Assembly (NCBI RefSeq): GCF_009725235.1
Contig: NZ_WJFC01000006.1
Span: forward strand, 1-64,000
Direction: 5' to 3'
DNA: 64,000 bases
Source of the DNA: Scytonema sp. UIC 10036
Lineage (GTDB): Bacteria > Cyanobacteriota > Cyanobacteriia > Cyanobacteriales > Nostocaceae
Shown: piece after piece, positions 54,501 to 60,000 of the stretch
Layout: each line of letters opens with the position of its first letter
How positions within the stretch are numbered: the first letter of the stretch is position 1
Program-made: the position numbers and the translations under genes
The notes under the pieces: model-generated
The model's database searches: none
What the model was told of the DNA's origin: nothing
Seen by the model: only the letters and a program-made list of their open reading frames with translations

Positions 54501-56039
54501 AGCTTGGAAAAACTGCTTTATGTTCCGGTTTGGCAGCGTTTGGCTCATGAGAATACAACTTCTCAGGAACGGCAGGCTGAGGGCACAAGCTTGCTAGTAT
54601 ACCATGAAGAAAACGCATCAGAGGCTCAAAGGCTGTTGAAAATTTATCGCCAGCAGAAACGTGAGATTCTCTCTGTTTGTTTTCCATACGCGGAGAGTCT
54701 TCAGTCCGATGACTTGGGAAATCAATTAAAGCAACTTACGTCGTCGGTGTGCAATGTTTGTTTTCTCGCGACTTCAAATGAAACATTCCTTCTATCCCAA
54801 AATGGTTTCCGGAAAACTGTTCGCGAGCCTTGGTACGTGATGGGTTTACTAGCTTTGGTGAGAAGATTGGAGCAGTTGGGTTATGCTGAGAAGCCCTTGC
54901 AATGGATATTGTTTACGAATGATGCCTATGCCTTGCACGAAGAAGACCGAATCGACCCCTATGCATCTGTCATCGTAGGATTGGCCACTTCTTTGGCTCA
55001 GGAACACGTTCACTGGCAGGTTAATCTCTACGATCGCCAAAATATATCGCCGTCTTCTGGAAGCACGGGGGATTCTCTGTTTCCTCCCTTGTTGGCGCAA
55101 AATGGCGATCGCCAAAGTTTAAATGTGGTTGTGGAACGAAACGGGAATGCTTACACCAGAAAACTGGAGCGGTTGGATTTACCTCGCCCAGTACGCAGTC
55201 GCCTACGCAACAAAGGAATTTACGTAGTAGCTGGCGGAGCGGGACACGTAGGTAGTCTCCTGACTCGATACCTGGTACAAACTTATCAGGCAGAGGTTAT
55301 ATGGGTGGGGAGACGGGAGCGGGATGAGCGGATAGACAAAAAAATAGAAGCGATCGCTGCGTTGGGTTCTCGCCCCCGATACATGACTTTGAAAAATTGG
55401 TCTGAGGAAGAAACCAGAGCGGTGTTTGATGAGATTAAAAAAGAAAAGAAAAACATTCACGGTGTATTTAACCTGGTGATGGTTCCTCAAGGCGTGCCCA
55501 TAGGCAGTCTTAGTGAAGAGCAGTTCCGCGCTGGCTCGTTTGATGGCAAAGTGAAATCTGCTCTGGCTCTTTACTCCGTGCTCAAAAACGAACCGCTGGA
55601 TTTTCTGGTGTTTTTCTCCTCCATGCAAAGTTTTGCTCAACGCTTAAAATTTATGTCAGCAAATATGAGTAGTTACATAGCGGGGTGTATGTTTCAAGAT
55701 GCCTTTGCCCGTGAAATGAACAGGCAGGTGGCCTATCCCGTAAAAACTATAAACTGGGGTTATTGGTCGCACAAGCAACAAGCCGATTTCGAGAGTACAC
55801 ACGAACAGTACGAAGCTTATCTCAGAAAGAAAGGAATTTACAGCCTTAATGCTGAGGAAGGAATGGAATCTTTAGAACGAATATTGGCTCACGAATCAGA
55901 ACAAGTGGTTGTGACTAAGGCATCGGATGAAATTTTGAAAAATTTGGGGGTTGCGCCGAGCGAAAATACTCTGATTGCTTCATTGCCAGATCGTTCTTCT
56001 ATGCTAAACCGCTTATTGACCGAGGCTGACAAGTTTTAG
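40800..56039 (+). CDS. Trans-AT PKS megasynthase 2 (linker of module 3 to KR of module 6)
   Basis: This 5079-residue protein starts at GTG 40800. Order of domains: post-KS linker, O-MT, ACP (Ser543); KS4 (Cys811), ACP (Ser1303); KS5 (Cys1568), DH, KR, cMT, ACP (Ser3252), ER; KS6 (Cys3886), DH-like, KR. It begins inside module 3 and ends inside module 6 with no terminal ACP, so both subunit junctions fall within modules. No AT is present. The ER placed after the ACP in module 5 is a known trans-AT arrangement. The next PKS gene starts 2.5 kb downstream, after two PhyH genes, and begins with the cMT-ACP missing here. Subunit pairing at the KR/cMT junction must therefore rely on docking between domains that normally share one chain. 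Confidence 0.95.
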   Translation: MGEELIVVSARTEEQLRVYLKTLRDYLLSQTSVSLADIAFTLQRGRESLDERFAVVVKTQSELLDLLALYLESGVTSSIFRGGKKESRERLKVNPEEQKQLYRNKDLRIAAAWWTQHIDVDWEQLNKHPNARRISLPTYPFERKRCWVDSETLSQPDKPMETGELVANFYNKMTPYMKELLGTEDSHLIFSPLAEKIEGFSWLLIYNEPEKHPEYAAIIASKQKEAKRILYHGVDFSKVHNVMDIGCGFATDLIDLSLAYPHIIGDGFTIASNQAEEGANRVRNKGLDNRLRIFCKDSSKDPFPGFYDLFIGFEVFPHIEHKQKTFENIYRHLNQDGRILLADCVANTVTEINMPQLAMFTSTAPQYSKILSDVGLKLIECVDISVEISNFLDDPQFESNFAYLCSVNPVIKQFEQEYRGWYSFGQGIKKKVLRYLLLTIGKAAPNETTKELLEFNQRQFDYPVFYKEASDRLPDAQRKPIALQPALLQTPPLEEESPITTAPDGIDRKSLEKKLVEITSREMEMKPEEIDVTARFADYGVGSLQGVLLIDAINREFDLKLKIQAIYDYSSITDLSQLIVDRYGKTLKTTLLKSAPPNKVAEKIPSQVAAKPPESAPPNKVAAKIPAQVAAKPPEAKNTTDIAVIGMSGRFPGADNLSEFWENLRQGVDSITEVPPSRWDLQKYYDPDPQKPNCSYSKWGGFLRDVDKFDPLFFNLSPVEAEVMDPQQRLFLETCWHTLEDAGYVGQRLNSVKCGVFAGVIYNDYKALLYKHGQIKSLGQVMLGNANSILASRVAYFLNLRGPVMTVDTACSSSLMAVHLACKSLRDGEADIMLAGGVTLYLSEQLYVEMSKAGMVSPTGKCRAFDNDADGIVVGEAVAVVALKRLDRAIADGDTIYGVIKGTGTNQDGKTNGITAPSGKSQSELELAVYQQYGIHPESISYVEAHGTGTKLGDPIEVEALTEAFRTYTAKKQYCALASVKSNIGHTSAPAGVVSLIKVLLSLRHKMIPPTLYVEKENTHNDFAESPFYVNKTLRDWQPNFPYPRRAAINSFGFSGSNCHIVVEEYQEELAPSSPSWRKGEPVLIVLSARNKERLKEMAENFCHYLDDANNVDLSRLAYTLQIGRLAMEERLSFVVSSHEEFREKLRGYIEGRENQAHVYRGTIKAEVVSSLSGEEIQKDSLSSLDKLAKLWVEGVKFDWLALYPDSTPKIMSLPTYPFARERYWIPGELHTPGEEATATREEKTQDKGEKDNPSGDRETSKNLENFRQEIESYLKEILSKALKIPVGKIQASAPFERYGIDSVAILSLNQELESHFGELPKTLFFERQNLSELTEYFIEHHQTLLLKNWEKVATEEKSNTGARAVNSSDSATKKLDVDLQPTSAVKAVSSKQPDQQCQEIAIIGISGRYPQADDLETFWENLKTGKNCVTEIPRERWDYRQYYDPEKNKRGKSYCKWGGFINNVDRFDPLFFNIAPKEAQIMDPQERLFLQVAWETIEDSSYTRAKLQTEKVGVFVGALYLEYQLLGVEETAKGKPMFLGYSLSSIANRVSYFFNFSGPSLAVDTMCSSSLTAIHLACESIKRGDCDLALAGGVNLSLHPNKYLQLGQNGFAASDGRCRSFGEGGDGYVPGEGIGAILLKPLDKAIRDEDHIYAVIKGSSLNHGGKTNGYTVPNPNAQGALIKEVLEKANVNARTISYIEAHGTGTELGDPIEISGLVQAYQQDTKETQFCSIGSAKANIGHLEAAAGIAAVSKVVLQLKHKQLPPSIHSETVNPNIRFEQSPFYLQQQLETWERPVIKEGDSEKTYPLRAGISSFGAGGANAHLILEEYIERRNNEKQSAEINGQPVLILLSAKNENSLKEYARKLAEFIPVSAAADVHPSLQSIAYTLQVGREAMEERLALIASSLEELREKLLQYYQGLAEREHCYRGSVQTTDTEIETLLQGEIGETFVRQLLHGQELGKLAALWTKGVSIDWQLLYGESQPQRSSLPTYPFAQKRYWIPEVGISQDTKSQIVSSHPLLDGFDVRESAGVGAVFHKTLSDTDWIVSDHQVKNQPVLPGVGILEIAIAAFSSVRPNEQYDIAKVLWLQPVIIPEEGKKINIVITQKDKEFGFEIRCGDTIHAQGEFVLVKEKEVTQEPPLSIEDIKTRCSRRTIDKPTHYTICREKGVDYGIQFQGLEQIWGNDEEAIGLLQLPTACESDFKRYELHPTIVDSALQVIGGLFDPLQTRSGQPMLPYAVEKVERIRPLPPRGYAYVKNLGKSRYNVILTDERGQVCLKLSDVVLRKLKDPLAEFFYAPSWTLQENDRPSLPTSTEESCLLVYPLSCLPLADALASAHSSHKCFRVQLGLGSGRLGENLWEVKADDPLAWNNCIPALIEKVGSSPLTIYFLSGNQTKWGDDDLEILEQSQQQGTISLFRLFKGITSHNFTARLRLKVLTNRVYQIKPEEALDPCTASLQGFTSSLAREYPQLEVSCLDIDLDDFAVAVTEETRRLWVAPILTEPPHPQGEAVALRRGRRYVRKLLPINLPSVPKMPFRTKGVYFILGGAGGIGLELCRYLTETVQAKVILVGRSELDAQRQETIRTIESKGGEILYLKANATDLDSMKKVVTQVRARYGKIHGVFHSAIILKDKTLENMDEPTLRMALDIKVRGSVILHKAFEGESLDFMLFFSSAISFSGNAGQANYTAGCTFKDAYAHSLAKKEDFPVKVINWGYWGTVGIVASEDFNKKLAAAGLYSIQPEQGMESITRVLSHPLNQVMPINANEKFLTGINVDFSQELSFSPEETPPTLNTLIDRTLGGFNESEKTKQCFVEIDRLGLHLTLLCFHKAGVFRNAYEEYDKQQMRTRLSVIPDYWRLFDELLNILSRAGWIWIQGQKVVSTTAVESASVREAIKRVEEEKNQLLSSYPEMKTHINLVWVCMHSCLDVLRGEIAGTDVMFPNSSMERVEGIYKGNAQVDHYNRCVARNVAAYVRHHIPKLGKNGKIKILEVGAGTGSTSTMVFDAVRGYGEHLSYVYTDISPGLINYGRKTFEADNPFVDFKILDVEKDVETQGYELFDFDIVIATNVFHATRRINNTLRYTKALLKTNGWLIINEGVKNLDFLTYTFGLLKGWWLYDDEEGRLPGGPTLSLAMWRDVLHAEGFRSILNLNESSQARLDFGQDVIITESNGIIRRYRKSAETTTVTKANPVKSRSPLIRQAKPERVRKETDLKTYIEEKIAENLVQALDVSQEEINIKKPLSDYGVDSITGVDLINRINKTLKLQLRTTALFDHANIEGFSNAILDEYGEQIKALLEFEHSDPPEYLEQSAPVESPETMESGKSVEYSKHSEVSMSVSHNTWETVDSFEVNNTQVEKIEEEERSPSPYQAVFVTKPGSPEDLEIRAIQPTAPGEGEVEIEVRAFSLNFADVLCVRGLYPNMPPYPFTPGAEVSGVVLRTGAKVRRFQPGDEAIAVMGTSMGGHSGLVVVREENAVKKPSGLTHEEACSFPVAFLTMNHAFNLANVKPGEKVLIQTAAGGVGLIGIQLALLKGAEIYATAGSSAKLEYLKKKGVRNLINYRKEDFAQRILEMTNGQGVDVVFNTLSDEAIQKGLNLLAPGGRYIEIAMAGLRNSRQLDLSHLVDNQTFQSIDMSRLYTKQPKLLTEHLALMAQALAERKIVPTLSHSFSFDGIRDAYYCLQQRENIGKVVVTVPPKTKQFIPPAPPKQKQSVSAIAVIGMSGRFPGASNVEGFWNNLANGKNSITEVPSERWDINAYYDSNPQHLDKTYCKWGGFLTDIDKFDALFFKLSGREAELTDPQQRLFLEEAWKALEDAGYANASISNTKCGVFVGADPGDYRMKMREAGVPYEPQSFWGNAGSLIAARISYFLNLKGPSITVDTACSSSLVAIHLGCQSILQGESDMAIAGGVYIGTTPHFHIVASNARMLAPDGKCKTFDDRADGFVPGEGVGAVVLKPLEAARKDGDHIYGVILGSGCNQDGRTYGITAPSVASQCELEQSVYQYANLDPATIGYVEAHGTGTKLGDPIEIDALTKAFRAYTDKKRYCAIGSVKSNIGHAATAAGIMGFIKVLLCLQHRKLVPSLNFEKSNEHIDFENSPFYVNTELKDWSVGEGEMRRSAISSFGFSGTNAHIVVEEYGAQDEKQYAGTTEEGAALILLSAKSKERLKEVAKNLYRFMLDAPSYALSDIAYTLQVGREAMEKRVAFIVDTKDALKQKLSDFLADKTNDGNFYLGEVKEGEVKSSTVSADEVLTALNNRELEKLARAWVSGLTLDWTQLPRAVKPQRVPLPTYPFSKDRYWFDSSVPVEVSQPRKSYVFKKVLKSTEPLLAQHTIDGKPVFPAVGFLDMVLTGLNEIVPNKVAVLQDLFWLTPLYVLDECPVQLVVEVEQNTFKYRVIGGETDENTIYCRGNGYWTQTLEPPKALDINRLKSTMLKQELPEEPYRSLETNQVVGTLYQGATEAWAGEREALIAIDRPVPQNAEYLFHPAAFVAALLACRWIDSSQQGAGIPFFVQKVERWDDAEQPAYAYVVEGAQKELDVQILDRWGQVAVRYSGIKLKTLKKASLEKLLYVPVWQRLAHENTTSQERQAEGTSLLVYHEENASEAQRLLKIYRQQKREILSVCFPYAESLQSDDLGNQLKQLTSSVCNVCFLATSNETFLLSQNGFRKTVREPWYVMGLLALVRRLEQLGYAEKPLQWILFTNDAYALHEEDRIDPYASVIVGLATSLAQEHVHWQVNLYDRQNISPSSGSTGDSLFPPLLAQNGDRQSLNVVVERNGNAYTRKLERLDLPRPVRSRLRNKGIYVVAGGAGHVGSLLTRYLVQTYQAEVIWVGRRERDERIDKKIEAIAALGSRPRYMTLKNWSEEETRAVFDEIKKEKKNIHGVFNLVMVPQGVPIGSLSEEQFRAGSFDGKVKSALALYSVLKNEPLDFLVFFSSMQSFAQRLKFMSANMSSYIAGCMFQDAFAREMNRQVAYPVKTINWGYWSHKQQADFESTHEQYEAYLRKKGIYSLNAEEGMESLERILAHESEQVVVTKASDEILKNLGVAPSENTLIASLPDRSSMLNRLLTEADKF
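42579..42704 (+). repeat. Two 63-bp tandem repeats in an inter-module linker
   Basis: Units 42579-42641 and 42642-42704 encode 21 residues each (SAPPNKVAEKIPSQ.. and SAPPNKVAAKIPAQ..). They form the Pro/Ala-rich linker between the module 3 ACP and KS4. The high identity suggests recent duplication. Confidence 0.85.
42721..44840 (+). other. PKS module 4: KS4-ACP
   Basis: KS4 is at about residues 641-1060 of megasynthase 2 with Cys811 in DTACSSS, HGTGT and NIGH intact, so it should elongate. Only the linker separates it from the ACP (Ser1303 in YGIDSV). With no reductive domain, a beta-ketone is expected at this position. Confidence 0.85.
44998..51900 (+). other. PKS module 5: KS5-DH-KR-cMT-ACP-ER (fully reducing)
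   Basis: KS5 has Cys1568 in DTMCSSS with HGTGT and NIGH present. DH has His2053 in SDHQVKNQPVLPG (the usual Gly reads Asn) and Asp2216 in IVDSALQ. KR has GGAGGIG near 2549 and Tyr2690 in GQANYTAG. cMT is at about 2770-3170 (LEVGAGTGSTS near 2993). ACP Ser3252. ER is at about 3375-3705 with a QTAAGGVGLIG nucleotide-binding loop near 3520. Predicted output: a CH2CH2 unit followed by an alpha-methyl branch. Confidence 0.87.
51948..56039 (+). other. PKS module 6, first part: KS6, DH-like, KR
   Basis: KS6 has Cys3886 with HGTGT and NIGH intact. In the DH-like domain His4335 is present (AQHTIDGKPVFPAVG), but the second motif reads HPAAFVAALL, with Val4494 where the catalytic Asp belongs, so dehydration is unlikely. 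The KR has GGAGHVGS and Tyr4959 (SSYIAGC), but the usual HSxxxxxD segment reads NLVMVPQGV, and the Ser-to-Tyr spacing is five residues longer than in KR5. The module lacks its own ACP and is completed by the cMT-ACP at 58552. Confidence 0.78.
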
Positions 56040-56179
56040 ACCCTCTCAGCCCATAAAGGGAGATAAGTAAAATGTCAAACAGCTCCACAAATCACCGCGT
56101 ATAAAGCTTATGTTGATGCCTTATTTATTACCAAATTTCTGTCATGATTCCTAATTGACAAAAGTAACGTTGTCTTAAC

Positions 56180-56208
56180 TTGTCACCAATGGTCGTACTC
56201 TGTAGAAT
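56180..56208 (+). promoter_or_regulatory. Possible sigma70-type promoter upstream of the PhyH genes
   Basis: TTGTCA (56180-56185) and TAGAAT (56203-56208) are 17 bp apart, 35 bp upstream of the first PhyH ATG (56243). It could provide internal transcription of the oxygenases and megasynthase 3 in addition to read-through. Confidence 0.4.
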
Positions 56209-56242
56209 GACAAAAAATGACCTTTATTTAGGATGAAGTTTT

Positions 56243-57169
56243 ATGAATAATAAATTGCCTTTGCTTACTGATGAACAAATTACTCAGTTTCGTGAAGATG
56301 GGTTTTTAGTTGTGGAAAACCTGCTTGACGAAGAATTAGTTAATCGTCTAATTAATCGGTTTGAACCTATATTTTCAGGTGAGTTTGAGACTGGAATTTA
56401 CCCCGATGATTTGACTTGGAACCCCAATTCAGGAATTCCTAATTCTACTAGGCAAGTGGTAGGAGTTTGGAGAAGCGATCTGACTTGTGCATCGGTTGTT
56501 CTTTCCGAAAAGCTCGGTCAGATGACGAGCATGCTTGGAGGCTGGAATGGAGCGCGTTTTTTAGGAGATAGCATTTATCTAAAACCTTACGGAGCTAGTG
56601 AAACAGTCTTACATCAGGATTTAATATACCCCTTCTATCCCTTCTATCATCAACCCCTTGAATTTGTGGGTTGCTGGATTGCCCTCAGTGATGCCATTCC
56701 AGGTGCAAGCACAATTGAATATGTTAAGGGTTCTCATCGATGGCTATCCACAGATAATGGACCAGTATATTATGTTCCAGGTGAAGGCTATCTTTGGTAC
56801 ATGGAACAAGCTGCTAAGCAAGCAGGTGTTGAGCATCCAGAAGTGTCGCAAATACAACTAAAGCCAGGAAGTTGTACATTTCATCATTGTCGTGTTTGGC
56901 ATGGCTCGGGTAGAAACGTTATGCCCAACACCATTAGGCGTTGTCTTGCGTTTGCTCACATTCCTGCTGAATCTCGATTTAGATCGACTGGGGAAGAAAG
57001 TTATATCCCAAACAGTTTTCACGCCGGACGCTATAAGCGTTACGGAGATGACTCAATTGATGAGAGCTTTTTCCCGATTGTCTGGCGGCAAGATGGCTAC
57101 CGTAGCTCTTTCCTAGCTGATTATTGTGATGATGCACTAGCAAAAACTGCTACTTTTATAGGAGGTTAA
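56243..57169 (+). CDS. PhyH-family Fe(II)/2-oxoglutarate-type dioxygenase
   Basis: This 308-residue protein has the phytanoyl-CoA dioxygenase fold pattern. The proximal ligands are His and Asp in LHQDLIYPF (about residues 119-121), and the distal ligand is His in WHGSGRN (about 223), followed by an Arg-rich strand (NTIRRCLAFAH) suited to bind 2-oxoglutarate. It probably hydroxylates the polyketide chain or final product. ATG 56243 has AGGA about 10 nt upstream. It is inserted, with its paralogue, between the two halves of PKS module 6. The scytophycin/tolytoxin family carries extra hydroxyl and epoxide oxygens, which would suit such an enzyme; this is inference. Confidence 0.85.
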   Translation: MNNKLPLLTDEQITQFREDGFLVVENLLDEELVNRLINRFEPIFSGEFETGIYPDDLTWNPNSGIPNSTRQVVGVWRSDLTCASVVLSEKLGQMTSMLGGWNGARFLGDSIYLKPYGASETVLHQDLIYPFYPFYHQPLEFVGCWIALSDAIPGASTIEYVKGSHRWLSTDNGPVYYVPGEGYLWYMEQAAKQAGVEHPEVSQIQLKPGSCTFHHCRVWHGSGRNVMPNTIRRCLAFAHIPAESRFRSTGEESYIPNSFHAGRYKRYGDDSIDESFFPIVWRQDGYRSSFLADYCDDALAKTATFIGG

Positions 57170-57173
57170 GCTA

Positions 57174-58082
57174 ATGGTACATCAACCAGTCCAATTAAGT
57201 GATGAACTTGTTCATCAGTTCCGCGAGCAAGGGTTTTTGATTCTCGATAAATTCTTGGATTTGGAGCTAGTAGATCAAATCAATACTAGGCTAGATCTCA
57301 TTTCTGGAAGTCAGTATGAAACAGGTACTTGTCCAGATGAGTTTCATGGACGAACAGGATCGAGTCAACCTAATGCAGTTCAACAAATAACCAATGTGTG
57401 GCGATGCGATCGCACCATTGCCAGCTTTTCATTTTCAGCAGAGATTGCTCGGTTAAATGCCACCTTGGGAGGTTGGGTTGGTGCTCGCTTTGCCCTAGAT
57501 AACTGCTGGGTTAAACCACCAGGCTCCTCAGAAGTCGCGTTTCATCGCAATCGCGCTTATGTGTCTTGTATCGATCCATCTTCGGTGATAACTTGCTGGA
57601 TTGCGCTGACAGACTTGATTCCAGAAGCAGGGACTTTAGAGGTGGCAAGTCAATCTCATCAATGGGTCTGTTCTGACCAGGTAAGATTTCTGCATGCACC
57701 TGTGGAAGATTATCGCCAACCTTTGCGGACAGCTGCTTTTCAAGCAGGTGTGAAGCATCCGGAAATTATCCAACTCACAATTCCAAGGGGAGGATGTGTA
57801 TTTATACACGGGGATTTATGGCGTGGTTTAGGGAAAAACACAACTCAAGAACAAAAAAGCCGTAGCTTTGCAGTCAGCAGCTTCCCAATGCATGCTCAGT
57901 TTCAACCGCCTGGAGTTGGATATGGATATATTTTTGAGCGCTATAGAATGATTGGTAGCCTTGAGATGGATGAAAGCTTTTTTCCCATTCTCTGGACTCC
58001 TAACGGTTATCGAACTCCAATGGTGGAAGTTTATTGTCAGGATGCACTTGTTCCTTCGGTAGCATTCACATCTTCAATCTAA
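57174..58082 (+). CDS. PhyH-family paralogue lacking iron ligands (probable pseudoenzyme)
   Basis: This 302-residue protein is colinear with the preceding PhyH protein from start (LVHQFREQGFLILDKFLD) to end (PILWTPNGYRTPMVEVYCQDAL). The metal site is changed at two of three positions: HxD reads HRN (FHRNRAYV), and the distal His reads Arg in DLWRGLGKN where the paralogue has RVWHGSGRN. Iron binding by the usual facial triad is therefore unlikely. The reading frame is intact and the gene has an excellent GGAGG (57161-57165) that overlaps the upstream stop region, so it is probably translated and coupled. A structural partner of the active paralogue or a new activity are both possible. Confidence 0.85.
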   Translation: MVHQPVQLSDELVHQFREQGFLILDKFLDLELVDQINTRLDLISGSQYETGTCPDEFHGRTGSSQPNAVQQITNVWRCDRTIASFSFSAEIARLNATLGGWVGARFALDNCWVKPPGSSEVAFHRNRAYVSCIDPSSVITCWIALTDLIPEAGTLEVASQSHQWVCSDQVRFLHAPVEDYRQPLRTAAFQAGVKHPEIIQLTIPRGGCVFIHGDLWRGLGKNTTQEQKSRSFAVSSFPMHAQFQPPGVGYGYIFERYRMIGSLEMDESFFPILWTPNGYRTPMVEVYCQDALVPSVAFTSSI

Positions 58083-58551
58083 CCCTGTTTTTTCACTCTC
58101 GGAAAACAATAATCGAAGCCAATTTCTTAAATTTTGACTTAATCCAGGTTTGAGGCTTTGTTTTCTCACAAAAACTAAAATTTATAATCCTGCCTTGGAA
58201 TACACAAGGGTACTTCGAGTAACAAGTTTGTGGATAGACCCTGTTGCGCTCGCTTGTGCGAGCGCAACAGTATACCAGAGACGTCGGCTGAAAACTTCAT
58301 TCTTGCGTTACCTGGCAAAAGTTTTCGGTCTACTGAAAATGCCAAAACAATTATTACGACGAGCAGCTTAATAGATCGATGGTCACATATATGGATATAA
58401 TCAAGAACAATACACATTTTTTCATCACAATGGTAAACTGCTAATTTGACTTTCTACCATTTTCTTGTGCTTGAATTATATTTTGGACGAGTCTAAAGGA
58501 ATTTTTACGACCCATTGTTTTTGCCAAATCTCAGAGAAAAGGGAGTTAGTA
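58083..58551. other. 469-bp spacer before megasynthase 3
   Basis: No convincing gene is present; the short ORFs at 58150-58371 (plus) and 58175-58417 (minus) overlap each other and look random. The strong hairpin at 58241-58270 is the main feature. GGGAG (58541-58545) serves as ribosome binding site for the GTG at 58552. Confidence 0.55.
58241..58270 (+). terminator. 13-bp stem, 4-nt loop hairpin between PhyH2 and megasynthase 3
   Basis: CTGTTGCGCTCGC (58241-58253) and its perfect complement (58258-58270) flank a TTGT loop. There is no T-tract after it, so it may attenuate or stabilise mRNA rather than terminate fully. It lies 159 bp past the PhyH2 stop. Confidence 0.45.
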
Positions 58552-60000
58552 GTGAAAGCATCATCAACTCACCCTCGTAAATTGGTAGAAGAATTGATCG
58601 TTCATGGAATTTTCAAAACCCTAAAGACGCTTGGTGTTTTGGAGTCCATGACGAATTTGTGCGATCTTGAAGAGATGAGAAAGCAACTCGATATCCCGGA
58701 CAAGTATCGTCGTTTATGGGGTGAACTCGTTCGGATTCTCATTCAGGCAGAGAAAATTGAAGATCGCGGTTCACAACAAATTCTGTTAAAAGAAAAATCT
58801 GACGTCATTGAGAAACAAATTCGCTCCATCGATATAGATTGGGAAGCAGATCGGTTGCGTGAATCTTATCCCCTATTAAAGCCGCAACTGGATATCCTTG
58901 TGCCCTGCCTAAAGGAACTGCCGGAAATTTTGACTGGTCATAAACCAGCCACAGAAGTTATATTCGCCCATTCCTCGATGGAACGGGTGGAAGCAATTTA
59001 TAAGGAGCATCCCTCCGCTGAATATTTTAACCTACGCGTAGCCGACGTTGTGACGGCTGCCGTAGAACAGGCGCTGCCAAACCTTAGTGTGGGGGAAAAA
59101 ATACGCATTTTGGAAATAGGCGCGGGTACTGGTGGCACTAGTGCATTCTTGTTTAAAGCACTTAATGTGTATTCAGATCGGTTGCGCTATATTTATACCG
59201 ATATATCAAAACGCTTCCTGATTCACGCTAACGAAACCTTCTGTGAGCAGTATTCATTTATAGAGACGCAATTGTTGAATATCGAACAAGCTGTTACCGA
59301 ACAAGGGTTCGATCCCGCTAGTATCGATATTGTGGTAGCAGCCAACGTCTTGCACGCCACACGCAACATTAGCAGAACCTTACAAAATGTTAAAACATTA
59401 CTCAAGTGCGATGGACTCCTGGTATTAAATGAGTTGACAGAAGTTTCGCCTTTTCTCACGGTAACCTTTGGTTTGTTGGATGGCTGGTGGTTGTATGATG
59501 ACGAAACCATTCGTCTGCCAGGAGCGCCTGCTCTGTCAGCAAAAAATTGGCAGTTAATGCTGGAAAAACAGCATTTTCACCACGTCATCCTGTTGGATGA
59601 AGAAGCTCGGGCGTTGGGACAGCAAATTATCATCGCGCAAAGCGATGGTAAAATCGGAGATGCGCCTCCGATTACACGCAAGGTAGCCACCTCAATGAAT
59701 CCTCTCAGGCAAGAGGAAACAGCGACGCTCTCATCAACGGAAATCGCCGCCTCAGTCGAAGCCAGCCTGATGATACAATTGAGCCTGTGCATAAAGATCG
59801 AACAAAATCGGCTTAACATCCATACCACGTTTTCAGATTATGGCGTGGATTCAATTCTCATGCTCGATTTTGTCGATAAAATTAATGAGGCGCTGGGGAT
59901 TAAGTTAAACCCCTCAGAGTTATTTAATTATACTACTGTAGAACGTCTTACCGAATTTATTGTCGATCGCTATAAAAACGAGCTATCTGCACTAAAACAA
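58552..60000 (+). other. PKS module 6, second part: cMT-ACP
   Basis: The N-terminal helical part (VKASSTHPRKLVEELI...) matches the cap region that precedes cMT domains inside modules 2 and 5. This shows that the gene starts at the normal KR/cMT junction and that no sequence is missing. ACP Ser434. With the KS6-DH*-KR part this yields an alpha-methyl-beta-hydroxy unit if KR6 is active. Confidence 0.82.

Noticed and set aside
26253..56039. Possible AT domains within the large megasynthases
   Set aside because: Every KS is followed by the short linker ending in TYPFxxxRYW and then directly by DH, KR, MT or ACP; no GQGSQ or GHSxG motif is present.
58150..58417. Overlapping short ORFs on both strands between PhyH2 and megasynthase 3
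   Set aside because: They overlap the hairpin and each other, with no start signals or family resemblance.
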